From NCBI GenBank assembly GCA_963714325.1, contig CAVQOB010000002.1, positions 1 through 64,000 on the forward strand: a stretch of DNA of 64,000 bases, written 5' to 3'. The notes beneath the pieces were generated by a model that saw only the letters and a program-made list of their open reading frames with translations, did no database searches and was not told the origin of the DNA. Position 1 is the stretch's first letter; every line of letters begins with the position of its first letter. This document shows, in pieces, positions 17,239-26,317 of the stretch. Source of the stretch: CAVQOB01 sp963714325. GTDB taxonomy: Bacteria > Pseudomonadota > Alphaproteobacteria > Rhizobiales > Hyphomicrobiaceae. The translations under genes were made by a program, and so were the position numbers.

Positions 17239-18729
17239 TCATCGCCCGGCCGCCCGGCGCGGGCTCCGCTCTGGGCGCGCGCTGTTCAACGCGACGAGCG
17301 ATGGCCGCCCGTCCAGCGGGAAGACTTTGGCCTCGTTGAGCAACCACTGCGCGTCGAAGCAGGTTTTGATGCGCATCTGCAGCGCCAGATCGGTGTCGTT
17401 AAACTGCACGCGCATCAGATCGCGTTTTTCGATGCCGACACCATGTTCGCCCGTCAGGCATCCGCCCACCGCGACGCACAGCGTCAAGATTTCGGCACCC
17501 GCCTGTTCCGCCCGCTCGGACTGAACGGGATCATTGGCGTCATAGAGGATCAGTGGATGCAGGTTGCCGTCGCCGGCGTGGAAGATGTTGGCAACCTTCA
17601 GTCCATGCCGGGCGCAGATCTCCGAGATCGCGCGCAGCACCTCCGGCAGGCGTCCGAGCGGGATCGTGCCGTCCATGCAGTAGTAGTCAGCGAGCCGCCC
17701 GACCGCGCCAAACGCGGATTTACGGCCCTTCCAGATCTTGGCACTTTCTTCAGCACTCTGGCTGACCCTGACCACCATCGGATCGAATGTCCGCGCGATC
17801 CGCGTGATCTCGTCGAGTTGCGCACTGATCTCGGCCTCCGAGCCTTCGACTTCGATGATCAGCAGCGCACCAACATCCAGCGGATAGCCGGCTTTGGCGA
17901 ACGCCTCGCAAATCTCGACCGCCGGCTTGTCCATGAACTCGATGGCGACCGGGATGATGCCGGCGCCGATGATCGCCGACACACACGCGCCGGCCGTCTC
18001 GCTTGAAGCAAACCCGACCAGCATGGGCCGAGCGCCTTCGGCTGCGCGCAGGATGCGGACGGTCGCCTCGGTGACGATGCCGAATTGTCCCTCGGAGCCG
18101 ACGACAAGTGCGAGCAGGTCGTAGCCGGGTGAATCAAGATGGGCGCCGCCGATATCGAGGATTTCGCCCTCGATCGTTACCATCCGCACGCCGAGCACGT
18201 TGTTGGTGGTGACGCCGTACTTGAGGCAGTGGGCGCCGCCGGAATTCATGCCGATGTTGCCAGCCAGCGTGCAGGCCAGTTGGCTCGATGGATCCGGCGC
18301 GTAGAAAAAGCCCTTGGACTGCACGGCCGCCGAAATGGCAAGGTTGGTGATCCCCGACTCGACACGAGCGGTCCGATTGGCATAGTTAATATCGAGGACG
18401 CGGTTCATTTTCGAAACTGCGATGACAACGGCGTCTTCCGCGGGCAATGCCCCGCCGGCGAGCGATGTGCCAGCGCCTCGCGCTACAACCTTGATGCGAT
18501 TGGTGTGACAATATTTGAGCGCCTTGGCCACCTCGTCGGTCGTGCGTGGCAGCAAGACCAGCAGTGGCATCCGCCGGTAGGCAGTCAACGCATCGGTCTC
18601 GTAGGCCCGCCGGCCGTCGTCGTCCGCCACGACCCGATCGGCGCCGAGCAGCTTGATCAGGTCCTTGACGATCGCCGGTCGCCGCATGACGACGGCCTGA
18701 TCGGGGTCGGGTAACCGTATCGTGGACAC
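17239..18729 (-). CDS. glcD: Glycolate oxidase subunit GlcD (FAD-linked)
   Basis: A 496-residue FAD-linked oxidase. FAD contacts VARGAGTSLAGGALP (near 80-94) and GNIGMNSGGAHCLKYG, and the C-terminal catalytic region NIFHAGDGNLHPL and TGEHGVGIEKRDL, are intact. GlcD holds the glycolate-oxidising flavin. A GTG start is used. It is the first gene of the operon and faces a LysR-type regulator across a 233-bp region with a striking nested inverted repeat. The operon lets the cell recycle 2-phosphoglycolate-derived or environmental glycolate. Confidence 0.96.
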   Translation of the reverse strand: MSTIRLPDPDQAVVMRRPAIVKDLIKLLGADRVVADDDGRRAYETDALTAYRRMPLLVLLPRTTDEVAKALKYCHTNRIKVVARGAGTSLAGGALPAEDAVVIAVSKMNRVLDINYANRTARVESGITNLAISAAVQSKGFFYAPDPSSQLACTLAGNIGMNSGGAHCLKYGVTTNNVLGVRMVTIEGEILDIGGAHLDSPGYDLLALVVGSEGQFGIVTEATVRILRAAEGARPMLVGFASSETAGACVSAIIGAGIIPVAIEFMDKPAVEICEAFAKAGYPLDVGALLIIEVEGSEAEISAQLDEITRIARTFDPMVVRVSQSAEESAKIWKGRKSAFGAVGRLADYYCMDGTIPLGRLPEVLRAISEICARHGLKVANIFHAGDGNLHPLILYDANDPVQSERAEQAGAEILTLCVAVGGCLTGEHGVGIEKRDLMRVQFNDTDLALQMRIKTCFDAQWLLNEAKVFPLDGRPSLVALNSARPERSPRRAAGR

Positions 18730-18780
18730 GCCCGTCTACCTTGCCGTTGGTTGGTCGGATTATGGCTGTCGCAGGAATCT

Positions 18781-18839
18781 ACTGATGTTTCAACTGACCA
18801 AATCGTTTTGCCATTCTAGGCGCCGGCTAGAACATCAGT
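18781..18839. promoter_or_regulatory. Nested inverted repeat, candidate operator
   Basis: Perfect outer arms ACTGATGTT (18781-18789) and AACATCAGT (18831-18839) enclose, near the right arm, a second palindrome TTCTAG (18814-18819)/CTAGAA (18827-18832) with inner GCGCCGG. It lies in the glcD-lysR intergenic region, where a LysR-type protein would bind. A role as regulator site or leader hairpin is inference. Confidence 0.5.
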
Positions 18840-18962
18840 TTTGCATTTTCATTGATTGAGAGACACACCCACGCCAACTAGAAAGGTAATCCTCGGAGCG
18901 TAACAAGACCTGCTCCGGGAGCGTGGGGTGGCGTCAAGCAGTATAATAAAGGGGAGCATAAG

Positions 18963-19949
18963 GTGACCGCAATAACCGATCTGGACATTTTCGCACGCGT
19001 CGCGCGAACCGGCAACATGTCGGCCGCTGGACGCGAGATGGGCTTGTCGCCCGCCGTCGTCTCGAAGCGCGTCAGCCTGCTCGAGGAGCAACTCGGCGCA
19101 CGATTGTTCCAGCGCACGACGCGGCAGTTGACGCTGACCGAGACTGGCGAAGGTTACTACAAGCGCGTCGTCGATATCCTGAACCTCGTCGAAGAGGCGG
19201 AGGATTTCGTCACTCGCCGCAATGACAAGCCGCGCGGCCTGTTGAAAGTGACCGCGCCGACGTCGTTCAGTCGCCTCCACATCGCTCCGTACATGCCGGA
19301 GTTTCTCAATCGCTTCCCCGAGATCGAAGTCGATTTCCACCTGACCGATGACTTCGTCGATATCATCAGCCGCGGCTATGACGTCGCGATCCGCATCGGC
19401 GAACTGCAGGACTCTTCGCTGGTGCAGAAGAAGCTCGCTGCTGACAATCGCGTGATCTGCGCGAGCCCGAAGTATATCGAGAAAGCCGGCATTCCCGCGA
19501 CGCTCGCCGATCTCGATTTTCACAACTGCTTGTCGGCTGGTGCACAGGACGTCTGGCGTCTGCAGGGCGCCGATGGTCAGCAGCATCAGGTCAAGGTCAA
19601 CGGCAACATCCGTTCGAACTCGGCGGAGTTTGTCCGCGAAGCCGTCATGTCCGGACTCGGTATCGGCTTCCGGTCGATCTGGGACGTTGGCCCTGAACTG
19701 AAAAGCGGCGCATTGAAGGTCGTGTTGCCCGAGTATCGCGGCGCCGACTCGGTAGCCATCTATGCAGTCTATCCGTGCCGCGACTTCATGCCGGCCAAAG
19801 TCAACGCGCTGATCGATTTCCTGGCCGACCTTTATGGTGGTGAACCAGCCTGGGAGAAGAACGGTGATAGCGCCAAATGGGCGGCCGTTGGCACACCGAA
19901 GGTCGCTAAGGCCGGCGACACTCGTCCGCGCGTGGTCTCGGCTCGCTGA
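18963..19949 (+). CDS. LysR family transcriptional regulator
   Basis: A 328-residue LysR-type regulator with an N-terminal winged helix-turn-helix (about 3-62; SAAGREMGLSPAVVSKRVS) and a C-terminal substrate-binding domain (about 90-295). The sequence resembles the CrgA/AaeR-like subgroup. A GTG start is used. It is divergent from glcDEF, so it is the natural candidate to control the glycolate operon, by analogy with other LysR/operon pairs. The last 35 residues are a polar tail beyond the usual fold. The inducer is unknown. Confidence 0.92.
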   Translation: MTAITDLDIFARVARTGNMSAAGREMGLSPAVVSKRVSLLEEQLGARLFQRTTRQLTLTETGEGYYKRVVDILNLVEEAEDFVTRRNDKPRGLLKVTAPTSFSRLHIAPYMPEFLNRFPEIEVDFHLTDDFVDIISRGYDVAIRIGELQDSSLVQKKLAADNRVICASPKYIEKAGIPATLADLDFHNCLSAGAQDVWRLQGADGQQHQVKVNGNIRSNSAEFVREAVMSGLGIGFRSIWDVGPELKSGALKVVLPEYRGADSVAIYAVYPCRDFMPAKVNALIDFLADLYGGEPAWEKNGDSAKWAAVGTPKVAKAGDTRPRVVSAR

Positions 19950-20090
19950 CTGCGGCGCCCCGTGCAACGATCCGTCGCGTCCGTCTGCGCCGACAGTCTG
20001 ATAGTTTCGCACCACCGATAACGCGAGCGGCACTGGTCGCCGCTCCGGTCGCTGTCGCGAGTTGATCACGTTCAAGAGGAGAATGCGGGA

Positions 20091-20483
20091 ATGAGCATTA
20101 TGCGCATCGCCATCGCGGCGACCCTGGCACTCGGCGTCTGCAACGCTGCCGCCAGCGCGCAGGATGGCAACGCGGAAGCCGGCGAGGACGTCTTCAAGAA
20201 GTGCCGCGCCTGTCATGATGTCGGACCCGACGCCAAGAATAAGGTCGGGCCGCTGTTGAATGGCATCATCGGTCGCAAGTCCGGCACTGTTGAGGGTTTT
20301 GCCTATTCCGATGCCAACAAGGACGCCGGTGCCAAGGGTCTGGTCTGGTCGGAGGCCGAGCTGATCAAGTATTTGGAAGCCCCGATGACCTATATGCCAA
20401 AAAATAAGATGGCCTTCGCCGGTCTCAAGGACGAACAGGATCGCAAGGACGTGATCGCGTATCTGAAGAAATTCGCGAAATAA
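20091..20483 (+). CDS. Periplasmic c-type cytochrome (c2/c550 class I)
   Basis: A 130-residue class I cytochrome c. An N-terminal signal peptide runs to about residue 23 (ASA-QDG). Haem is attached at Cys38/Cys41 with axial His42 (CRACH), and Met102 in YMPKNKMAF is the likely second ligand. KVGPLLNGIIGRKSG and the C-terminal DVIAYLKKFAK are typical of soluble cytochrome c2/c550 that shuttle electrons between bc1 and oxidases or dehydrogenases. A GAGGAG lies upstream of the start. It is monocistronic by its surroundings. Confidence 0.95.
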   Translation: MSIMRIAIAATLALGVCNAAASAQDGNAEAGEDVFKKCRACHDVGPDAKNKVGPLLNGIIGRKSGTVEGFAYSDANKDAGAKGLVWSEAELIKYLEAPMTYMPKNKMAFAGLKDEQDRKDVIAYLKKFAK

Positions 20484-20554
20484 TCCCGGCGCGCGATAGC
20501 GTCGAGCAGGATCAAGCAGACTAACGGGGCGTCGCCCAAGGCCACGATAAATGA

Positions 20555-20629
20555 CCAGTGTGATGATCGAGAAGTTCGTCCGATTTCGCAGCACTCTCAA
20601 AGCGAACTTCTCGACCTGAATCACACTGG
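20555..20629. repeat. Long imperfect inverted repeat 1
   Basis: Outer arms CCAGTGTGAT/ATCACACTGG and inner arms GAGAAGTTCG/CGAACTTCTC, separated by a short loop. This would fold into a hairpin of about 75 nt, typical of Rhizobiales intergenic mosaic-type elements. Confidence 0.7.
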
Positions 20630-20643
20630 AAAACCTATTGATT

Positions 20644-20720
20644 CTAGTGTCCCTCGAGATTACGATGTTCGTTACAGCGCGCGCCGTGAAAATCGGCGAA
20701 CTTCGGAATCGGGACACTAG
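20644..20720. repeat. Long inverted repeat 2
   Basis: Perfect terminal arms CTAGTGTCCC (20644-20653) and GGGACACTAG (20711-20720) lie 14 bp after repeat 1. The interior has weaker self-complementarity (TTCG/CGAA). The size matches repeat 1, suggesting two related mobile repeat units side by side. Confidence 0.7.
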
Positions 20721-20916
20721 GGTGTGCCGAGCAATGGCCGGAGTCGCAACCGCGGCTCCGGCCATGTGCGTGGTTGAACCGAACCCGAACCCACAGCCAT
20801 GATTGCGGCAGGTAACCCTCAGTCTTGCTCTGGCGCCGCTGCCCGCCCTATTTTAGCACAGGCGATTCGACCATTACCCGCCGGTCGGGCCAAGCCATTG
20901 GCATGAAGATCCTGGG

Positions 20917-22503
20917 ATGACGGGTGCGCGCAGAGAGACCGTCATTGTTGTTCACGGAACGTGGGCGTCGCCGTCGTCCGGCGAGCGGCATTGGTATCAG
21001 CATCCCGATCCCGCGACCGGCGTTGACAACTTCGTCTCCAAGCTCAATCGCGGTCTTGGCCGCCGCGGATCGCGTGCCCGCTGCTGGGCGCATGCGATTG
21101 ATCACAGCGATATCTTCAGCTGGTCGGGTGAAAATTCCTGGATCGATCGCACGCGGGCGGCCGGTGCGCTGGCCGACTATATCGATTATCTCGGCGCGCG
21201 GGGCTGGCTCTGTCACATCATCGCGCATAGCCACGGTGGCAATGTTGTCGCCGAGGCGTTACCGGCGTTGGTACGCTCAAACGCTGAATTGCAGCACATC
21301 GGCCGGATCGTTACGCTGGGCACGCCGTTCATCGACGTGCTGACCGCCATTGAAAGGCGCAAAGCCAAGCGCGAGCGTCTGGTCAATGCGTTGACGTGGT
21401 CAGCCTATGGGCTGCTGATGGCGCTGCTGGTGGCCTATGTCGTCGGCATACCATTCGCTGGTTTTGCTGACGCAGGCGACGCCAAACTTTATGCAATTGT
21501 GTCGGCGTTGCTGGCCGTCCTGGCCTTGCTGCCGCTGAAACCGTGGTTACGCCGACGCCGCGACACGCAGTCGGCGCCGAAGATGACGATCGAGCGTGCG
21601 AGCCTGCAGGCCTTCCTGCGCAAGACGCGGCCAGTGATGCTATCGAGCCCGATGGATGAAGCCTGGCAGTTACTGCATCATCTCGGGCGCATCGAAAATC
21701 CGTTTGCGATCCAGGGCGGATTTTTGCGCCATCTCGCGACCACCTGGCGCAATCATCTTGCGCAAGCCCGCGAGGTTGCGCGCATTCACGGTATCAAGTC
21801 GTTTCGCGACCTGAGTGCCTTCGGCAAATTCGGCTGTGGTGTTGCGAGCGTTTATCTCTCGATGTTCATCGCGACGCCGCTACTGGTGTTGTTTGGATAC
21901 GGGACGCAAGGCCAGGGCGGGCCGCGGACGCTGATCGAAATGCTTGGCATCATCGGTGTGCTCGGTGCCGTCATCGCCCTGGTTTTTTTGCCGCTATCGG
22001 TGATCTTCGGGTCGACGTTCTTTTCAGCGATGTGGACGCCTTTGCGCTGGCTCGGGCGCATTCTCGGCGCGGCCGGCGCGGTTGCCGGTGAAATCGGCGG
22101 ATTCGCGGTACGGCGCAAGGCCTGGACGATGATCCAGGCCAAAGCGCTGGGGCTCGAAGGCTATCGTCTGGATTGGCCGCAGATCGATCGCATTCCAGTG
22201 CACCTGCCGCGTGCGCTGCTGGTTTGTGAAGATTTGGCGCCGGCCGTGGTCGATCGTGCCCTTGCCAAGCGCGCCGCCTGGCTCGCGCGTCATCTCGGTG
22301 CCGCCTCGGAGGCCTTTGCGAACATTGCGCTCTCGCCAGCTGATCTAGAAGGGTTGCAGCGCACCATCGCCGCCGACGCTTCGCTGGTGCATGCCGCCTA
22401 CTATTCCGAATCTGACGTCATCAACCGGATTGCCGAGTGCCTTGCAGAAAGCAATGCTGCACCAAGCCCAGTGGGCCACGGTATTCCAAGCATCGATCGG
22501 TAG
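20917..22503 (+). CDS. Membrane-associated alpha/beta hydrolase-like protein
   Basis: A 528-residue protein. The first 150 residues look like an alpha/beta hydrolase: oxyanion-type VVHGTW (11-16) and nucleophile elbow IIAHSHGGN with Ser105. After it come two hydrophobic helices (about 165-185 and 188-208), a polar region, and two more (about 308-325 and 335-365), so the protein is probably anchored in the inner membrane. Lipase or esterase activity is plausible; substrate is unknown. The start has no obvious Shine-Dalgarno. It runs tail-to-tail with a small Cys-rich gene. I do not recognise a named family for the whole length. Confidence 0.75.
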   Translation: MTGARRETVIVVHGTWASPSSGERHWYQHPDPATGVDNFVSKLNRGLGRRGSRARCWAHAIDHSDIFSWSGENSWIDRTRAAGALADYIDYLGARGWLCHIIAHSHGGNVVAEALPALVRSNAELQHIGRIVTLGTPFIDVLTAIERRKAKRERLVNALTWSAYGLLMALLVAYVVGIPFAGFADAGDAKLYAIVSALLAVLALLPLKPWLRRRRDTQSAPKMTIERASLQAFLRKTRPVMLSSPMDEAWQLLHHLGRIENPFAIQGGFLRHLATTWRNHLAQAREVARIHGIKSFRDLSAFGKFGCGVASVYLSMFIATPLLVLFGYGTQGQGGPRTLIEMLGIIGVLGAVIALVFLPLSVIFGSTFFSAMWTPLRWLGRILGAAGAVAGEIGGFAVRRKAWTMIQAKALGLEGYRLDWPQIDRIPVHLPRALLVCEDLAPAVVDRALAKRAAWLARHLGAASEAFANIALSPADLEGLQRTIAADASLVHAAYYSESDVINRIAECLAESNAAPSPVGHGIPSIDR

Positions 22504-22511
22504 GACGGACT

Positions 22512-22763
22512 TCAGCGGCGTGCCGGGATGCAGCCCTGCAGGCAACGTTGCAATTGCGCTTCGCAGGCGCCGCGATTGGCGGTCGATTTATAGCAACTCC
22601 CGTAGGCCGCCCGGCAGCTATCAGCGCAGCCGCTGCCCTGCGCCAGGACCGAGCAGCCAGGTGCTGACGCGTCGAGGCCAAGTGCGGCAAGGGCCACACC
22701 GGCGATGATCACGACTGCCTTCCAACGTGCCACGACAGGCTCCAAACAACGCCACCGCAGCAA
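22512..22763 (-). CDS. Small exported Cys-rich protein, unknown
   Basis: An 83-residue frame with a hydrophobic segment (VVIIAGVALAALGLDASA, about 16-33) resembling a signal or anchor sequence, followed by a Cys-rich domain with eight cysteines in all (one before the hydrophobic segment), spaced SCRAAYGSC, ACEAQLQRC and CLQGC. The paired spacing suggests disulphides in the periplasm. It ends 8 bp from the convergent hydrolase gene. A longer open frame on the other strand is considered a shadow. No function assigned; probably a real gene because of the signal-plus-cysteine pattern. Confidence 0.6.
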   Translation of the reverse strand: MLRWRCLEPVVARWKAVVIIAGVALAALGLDASAPGCSVLAQGSGCADSCRAAYGSCYKSTANRGACEAQLQRCLQGCIPARR

Positions 22764-22894
22764 GGTTCGTTGCCGCGATCCTCAGTCTCTCGGATCAGAA
22801 ATATGCGTCCGGCCATGAATGCTGAGCTGAACGGATGCCTTGCATTTGTTGCATGGCAAGACTGCGGTCGCGCGAGTTGGTTCAATTCATTGTT

Positions 22895-24307
22895 TTAGAA
22901 TGCAAATTCGGTGAACACCGGGTCGACGCGATGGCCCCAGGCACCGTCATAACGCGCCAGCAGTTCATCTGCCAGCGTCGTTCCTGACCGCACGATGCCG
23001 GCGACCGGGTCGAGAAAATGCGTTTCGTCACGCCCTTCGGCATCCAAGCGGCGACGCGCTTTCAGCCCCTGCTGCGCGATGGCGACCACATCCCGCGCGA
23101 CGTCCTGCACGGTGCCTTTGCGGAACGGTGTCGCCAGCGCTGTCTTGGGCACAGAATCACGCAGCGCGGTCCTTTCCGTCGGTGTCCAGTCCTTGATCAG
23201 TGCTGCTGCGGCGGCAAGCGCCGCCTTGTCATACAGGAGGCCAACCCAGAACGCCGGCAGGCCGACGATCTTGTCTAGCCCGCCACCATCGCCGCCGCGC
23301 ATCTCCAGGTAGCGTTTCACGCGCACATCGGGGAACAGCGTCGTCAGATGGTCGCCCCAGTCATCGATCGTTGCCGTCAACTCGGCCAATTCAGGCCGGC
23401 CGAGCTTCTTGGCAAGCGTGCCGCTCATAAAATCCCGGAAGGAAGCGCCGGCAACGTCGATGTATTGGCCGTCGCGATAGACGAAATACATCGGCACATC
23501 GAGCGCGTAGTCGACGTAGCGCTCAAAACCCATGCCGGCATCGAACGCAAACGGCAGGTTACCCGCTCGCGCGTTGTCGGTGTCCCGCCAGATCTCCGCC
23601 CGCATCGACTTGAAACCATTCGGCCGGCCTTCGGTGAACGGCGAAGACGCAAAGATCGCCGTCGCGATTGGCTGCAGGGCCAGCGATACGCGCAACTTCT
23701 GCACCATGTCGGCTTCGCTGGCGAAGTCGAGGTTCACCTGGATGGTACAGGTCCGGTACATCATGTCGAGGCCACGGCTGCCAACTTTCGGCATGTACCG
23801 CGTCATCACGCCATAACGTCGCTTCGGCATAGTTGGTGTCTCAGTGCGCGACCATGTCGGCGCGTGGCCGATGCCGAGCATGCCGACGCCCAAGTCGCGT
23901 CCGATGGTTCGCATTTCGTCGAGGTGCGCCCGTGTTTCGGCGTCGACCTGATGCAACGTTTCGCGTGGCGCGCCTGAGAGTTCGAACTGACCGCCGGGTT
24001 CCAACGAGACATTGCCGCCGATAACGGCACCGGTTTCATGTTCTGGCCGCTTCAGGGCGATAATCGTGTCGCCTTCCAGGATGGGCCGCCAACCGAATCG
24101 GGCGATCAGTTGCTCCATCATGGCGCGGACGCCACGCGGTCCGGCATAGGGAACCGGCGCGTGCGTCGCCGTCGCAAACAGAAATTTCTCGTGTTCGGTG
24201 CCGATCCGCCAGCGCTCCGAGGGTTTGGAGCCGACAGCAATCCACTGGATCAGGTCGTCGCGTGAGCCTATCGGCAGGCTCGGCGCGCTGTCCTCACGGG
24301 TCGACAT
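22895..24307 (-). CDS. gshA: Glutamate-cysteine ligase (plant/alpha-type)
   Basis: A 470-residue glutamate-cysteine ligase, first step of glutathione synthesis (glutamate + cysteine + ATP). It belongs to the plant/alphaproteobacterial class: GTEHEKF (36-42), GGNVSLEPGGQFELSG and MYRTCTIQVNLDF are class signatures. The start MSTREDS at 24307 is chosen over an open extension that lacks family similarity. It lies 147 bp downstream of the broken rsmE, an arrangement typical of related Rhizobiales. Confidence 0.96.
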   Translation of the reverse strand: MSTREDSAPSLPIGSRDDLIQWIAVGSKPSERWRIGTEHEKFLFATATHAPVPYAGPRGVRAMMEQLIARFGWRPILEGDTIIALKRPEHETGAVIGGNVSLEPGGQFELSGAPRETLHQVDAETRAHLDEMRTIGRDLGVGMLGIGHAPTWSRTETPTMPKRRYGVMTRYMPKVGSRGLDMMYRTCTIQVNLDFASEADMVQKLRVSLALQPIATAIFASSPFTEGRPNGFKSMRAEIWRDTDNARAGNLPFAFDAGMGFERYVDYALDVPMYFVYRDGQYIDVAGASFRDFMSGTLAKKLGRPELAELTATIDDWGDHLTTLFPDVRVKRYLEMRGGDGGGLDKIVGLPAFWVGLLYDKAALAAAAALIKDWTPTERTALRDSVPKTALATPFRKGTVQDVARDVVAIAQQGLKARRRLDAEGRDETHFLDPVAGIVRSGTTLADELLARYDGAWGHRVDPVFTEFAF

Positions 24308-24454
24308 CGGGAAGTCCTTGCAAGCGAGGGTCGTGACAAAAAATGCCGCCTTCGATCCGGGCAGCACAAGAGTTGTTATGGCGTTTGGAGCCTGGGCTTA
24401 CAAGCCCCCGCAGCGATAGCCTCAGTGTCGACGGTGCTGACGGGCTCTCTACAA

Positions 24455-25196
24455 CTAGCGCCAGTCACCCAGCACTGCATTCACGAGTGCGAGAACCGCC
24501 ACAGCCGCCGTATCCGCCCGCATGATTCTGGGCCCCAGCGAGATCGGCACGACGAAGCTACGGCTATTGAGGCTGGCGCGTTCATCGACCGAAAATCCAC
24601 CCTCAGGACCGATTAGGACGGCAATCGGACCGGGCTTGAGTCTTGCCCAGTCGATCGATAGGATTTTGCTCACGTGCGCTTTCATCGCAAAAAATTACCG
24701 CTCTATCGGTTTCCCATTCTGCAAGCGTGTGCTCAAGTTTCTCCGGTTCGCGCACCTCGGGCACTCGCAGAATGCCACATTGTTCCGCAGCTTCGATGGC
24801 ATTGGCGCGCATCCGCTCGGTGTTGACCCGCTCGGCAATCGTGTGCCGCGTGATCACCGGTCGCAATCGTGCGACGCCGAGCTCGGTCGCCTTTTGCACC
24901 ATGTAGTCGAGCCGCGACCGCTTCAGCGGCGCGAACAGATAGTCGATGTCAGGGCCGGTGGTCTGTTCCCGTGTCTGCTCAGTGATGTGCAGCTTCGCGC
25001 CACGCTTGGCGGTCGTGTCCAGTGTCGCCCGCCATTCCCCGTCGCGGCCGTTGAAGACGAGAACGGCGGCGCCGCTGGTCATCCGCAGGACATTGCGCAG
25101 GTAGTTCGCCTGGTCATGCGTGCAGGCGATCGCGCCGCCCGCTGCCAGGGCCGCGTCGAGAAACAGTCGTTGAGACGTAAAGTCGTGAATGGCCAT
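24455..25196 (-). pseudogene. rsmE: 16S rRNA (uracil-1498-N3)-methyltransferase, frameshifted
   Basis: N-terminal two thirds (start at 25196) and C-terminal third of RsmE lie in different frames. The N-part runs through VIFCDESA and stops at 24603. The C-part contains the SPOUT knot LIGPEGGFS and LGPRIMRADTAAVAVLALV, ending at 24455. The frames exchange within about 24,640-24,690 by a single base. Both parts are well conserved, so this is either a sequencing indel or a recent mutation. RsmE methylates U1498 in the ribosomal decoding centre. It is divergent from ubiA and upstream of gshA. Confidence 0.85.
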
Positions 25197-25313
25197 CTGT
25201 CAGCCTTACCGTCTCTTGGGCATGACGTCACTGGGGCAGGCTGGCCCATGGGCGTTGGAGGTTTGGCAACAGGAGTCCGTTCCGGCGGCAAGGATTCCGT
25301 TCTATAGTTCGGC

Positions 25314-26317
25314 ATGAGCGAAAGATCTGAGCCGACACTCGCGCCCAAGATCGGGCCGGAGAATCCAGAGAATGGAGGAGACCGCGTTGCCGATGCGGCG
25401 CTCGGCAATTGGTTCGATCGCTCGGCGCCGGCGTTTGCTATTCCCTACGGCCATCTCGCCCGTTTTGATCGCCCGATCGGGGCGTGGCTGTTGCTGTTCC
25501 CGTGCTGGTGGTCGCAGGCGCTCGCCGAAGTCTCGCTCGCCCGCGACTTTCCCAATCTGTGGTATCTGCTGCTGTTTCTCGTCGGCGCATTTGCCATGCG
25601 CGGAGCAGGATGTGCGTGGAACGACATCGTCGATCGCGATTATGACGCGAGTGTCGCGCGGACCCGCAGCCGACCTATTCCGTCGGGGCAGATCAGCGTC
25701 GTGCAGGCACTGCTGTTCGCCGCGTGGTTGTCGTTGATCGGCCTGCTGGTGCTGGTGCAGTTCAACCGTTTCACGGTTTTTCTGGGCATGGCATCGCTGC
25801 TGCTGGTCGCCGCTTATCCATTTGCCAAGCGCGTTCACCAACTGGCCGCAACTGCTGCTCGGCCTCACATTCAAGTGGGGCGCACTCGTCGGGTGGGCGG
25901 CCGTGACGGGAGCGCTCGCGACTCCGGCGCTATTGCTTTATGTGGGTTCGGTCTTGTGGACGATCGGCTATGACACGATCTACGCGCATCAGGACAAGGA
26001 CGATGACGCCGGAGCTCGGGCTCGGTTCGACGGCATTGCGTTTTGGCGCCGCGACGCAGTTCTGGGTGGCCGGGCTCTATGCCGGGCTTGGCTGCTCTGG
26101 CTGCTCGCCAGCGTCGGCCGCCGGCGGCGGTATCGTATCGTCGCGGCACTGCGCTGCTCGTCGCTCTGCAGTTCGCGCTGGCAGGTGGCGACGCTCGATA
26201 TCTGCCGATGGCGACAACTGCCTGCAGCGGTTCCGCTCCAATCGCTGGGTTGGATGGTTGTTCTTCACCGGATTGGTGTTGGAGCTGGTGGTCGTCAACG
26301 CCGCGCGCGCGCCCTGA
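25314..26317 (+). pseudogene. ubiA: 4-hydroxybenzoate polyprenyltransferase, multiply frameshifted
   Basis: Start and first 170 residues are clear UbiA: GAWLLLFPCWW, then the first Asp-rich motif as NDIVDRDYD. The frame breaks at about 25,833, where one G must be removed to read AKRFTNWPQLLLGL, and again at about 26,010 after the second Asp-rich motif HQDKDDDA. Further switches are needed to follow WLLASVG, WQVATLDI and RFRSNRWVGW to the end at 26,317. Motifs survive between the breaks. UbiA prenylates 4-hydroxybenzoate in ubiquinone synthesis and is normally needed for respiration, which favours sequence error over true loss. Confidence 0.82.

Larger units (their letters stand above)
20484..20916. 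other. Gene-free stretch with two long inverted repeats
   Basis: About 430 bp after the cytochrome gene. It contains the two hairpin repeats at 20555-20629 and 20644-20720. No open frame with protein character was found. The right part must contain the promoter of the alpha/beta hydrolase. Confidence 0.6.

Noticed and set aside
18849..20765. A 638-codon reverse-strand frame over the LysR and cytochrome genes
   Set aside because: It spans two clear genes and their intergenic region and has no family motifs; it is an antisense shadow.
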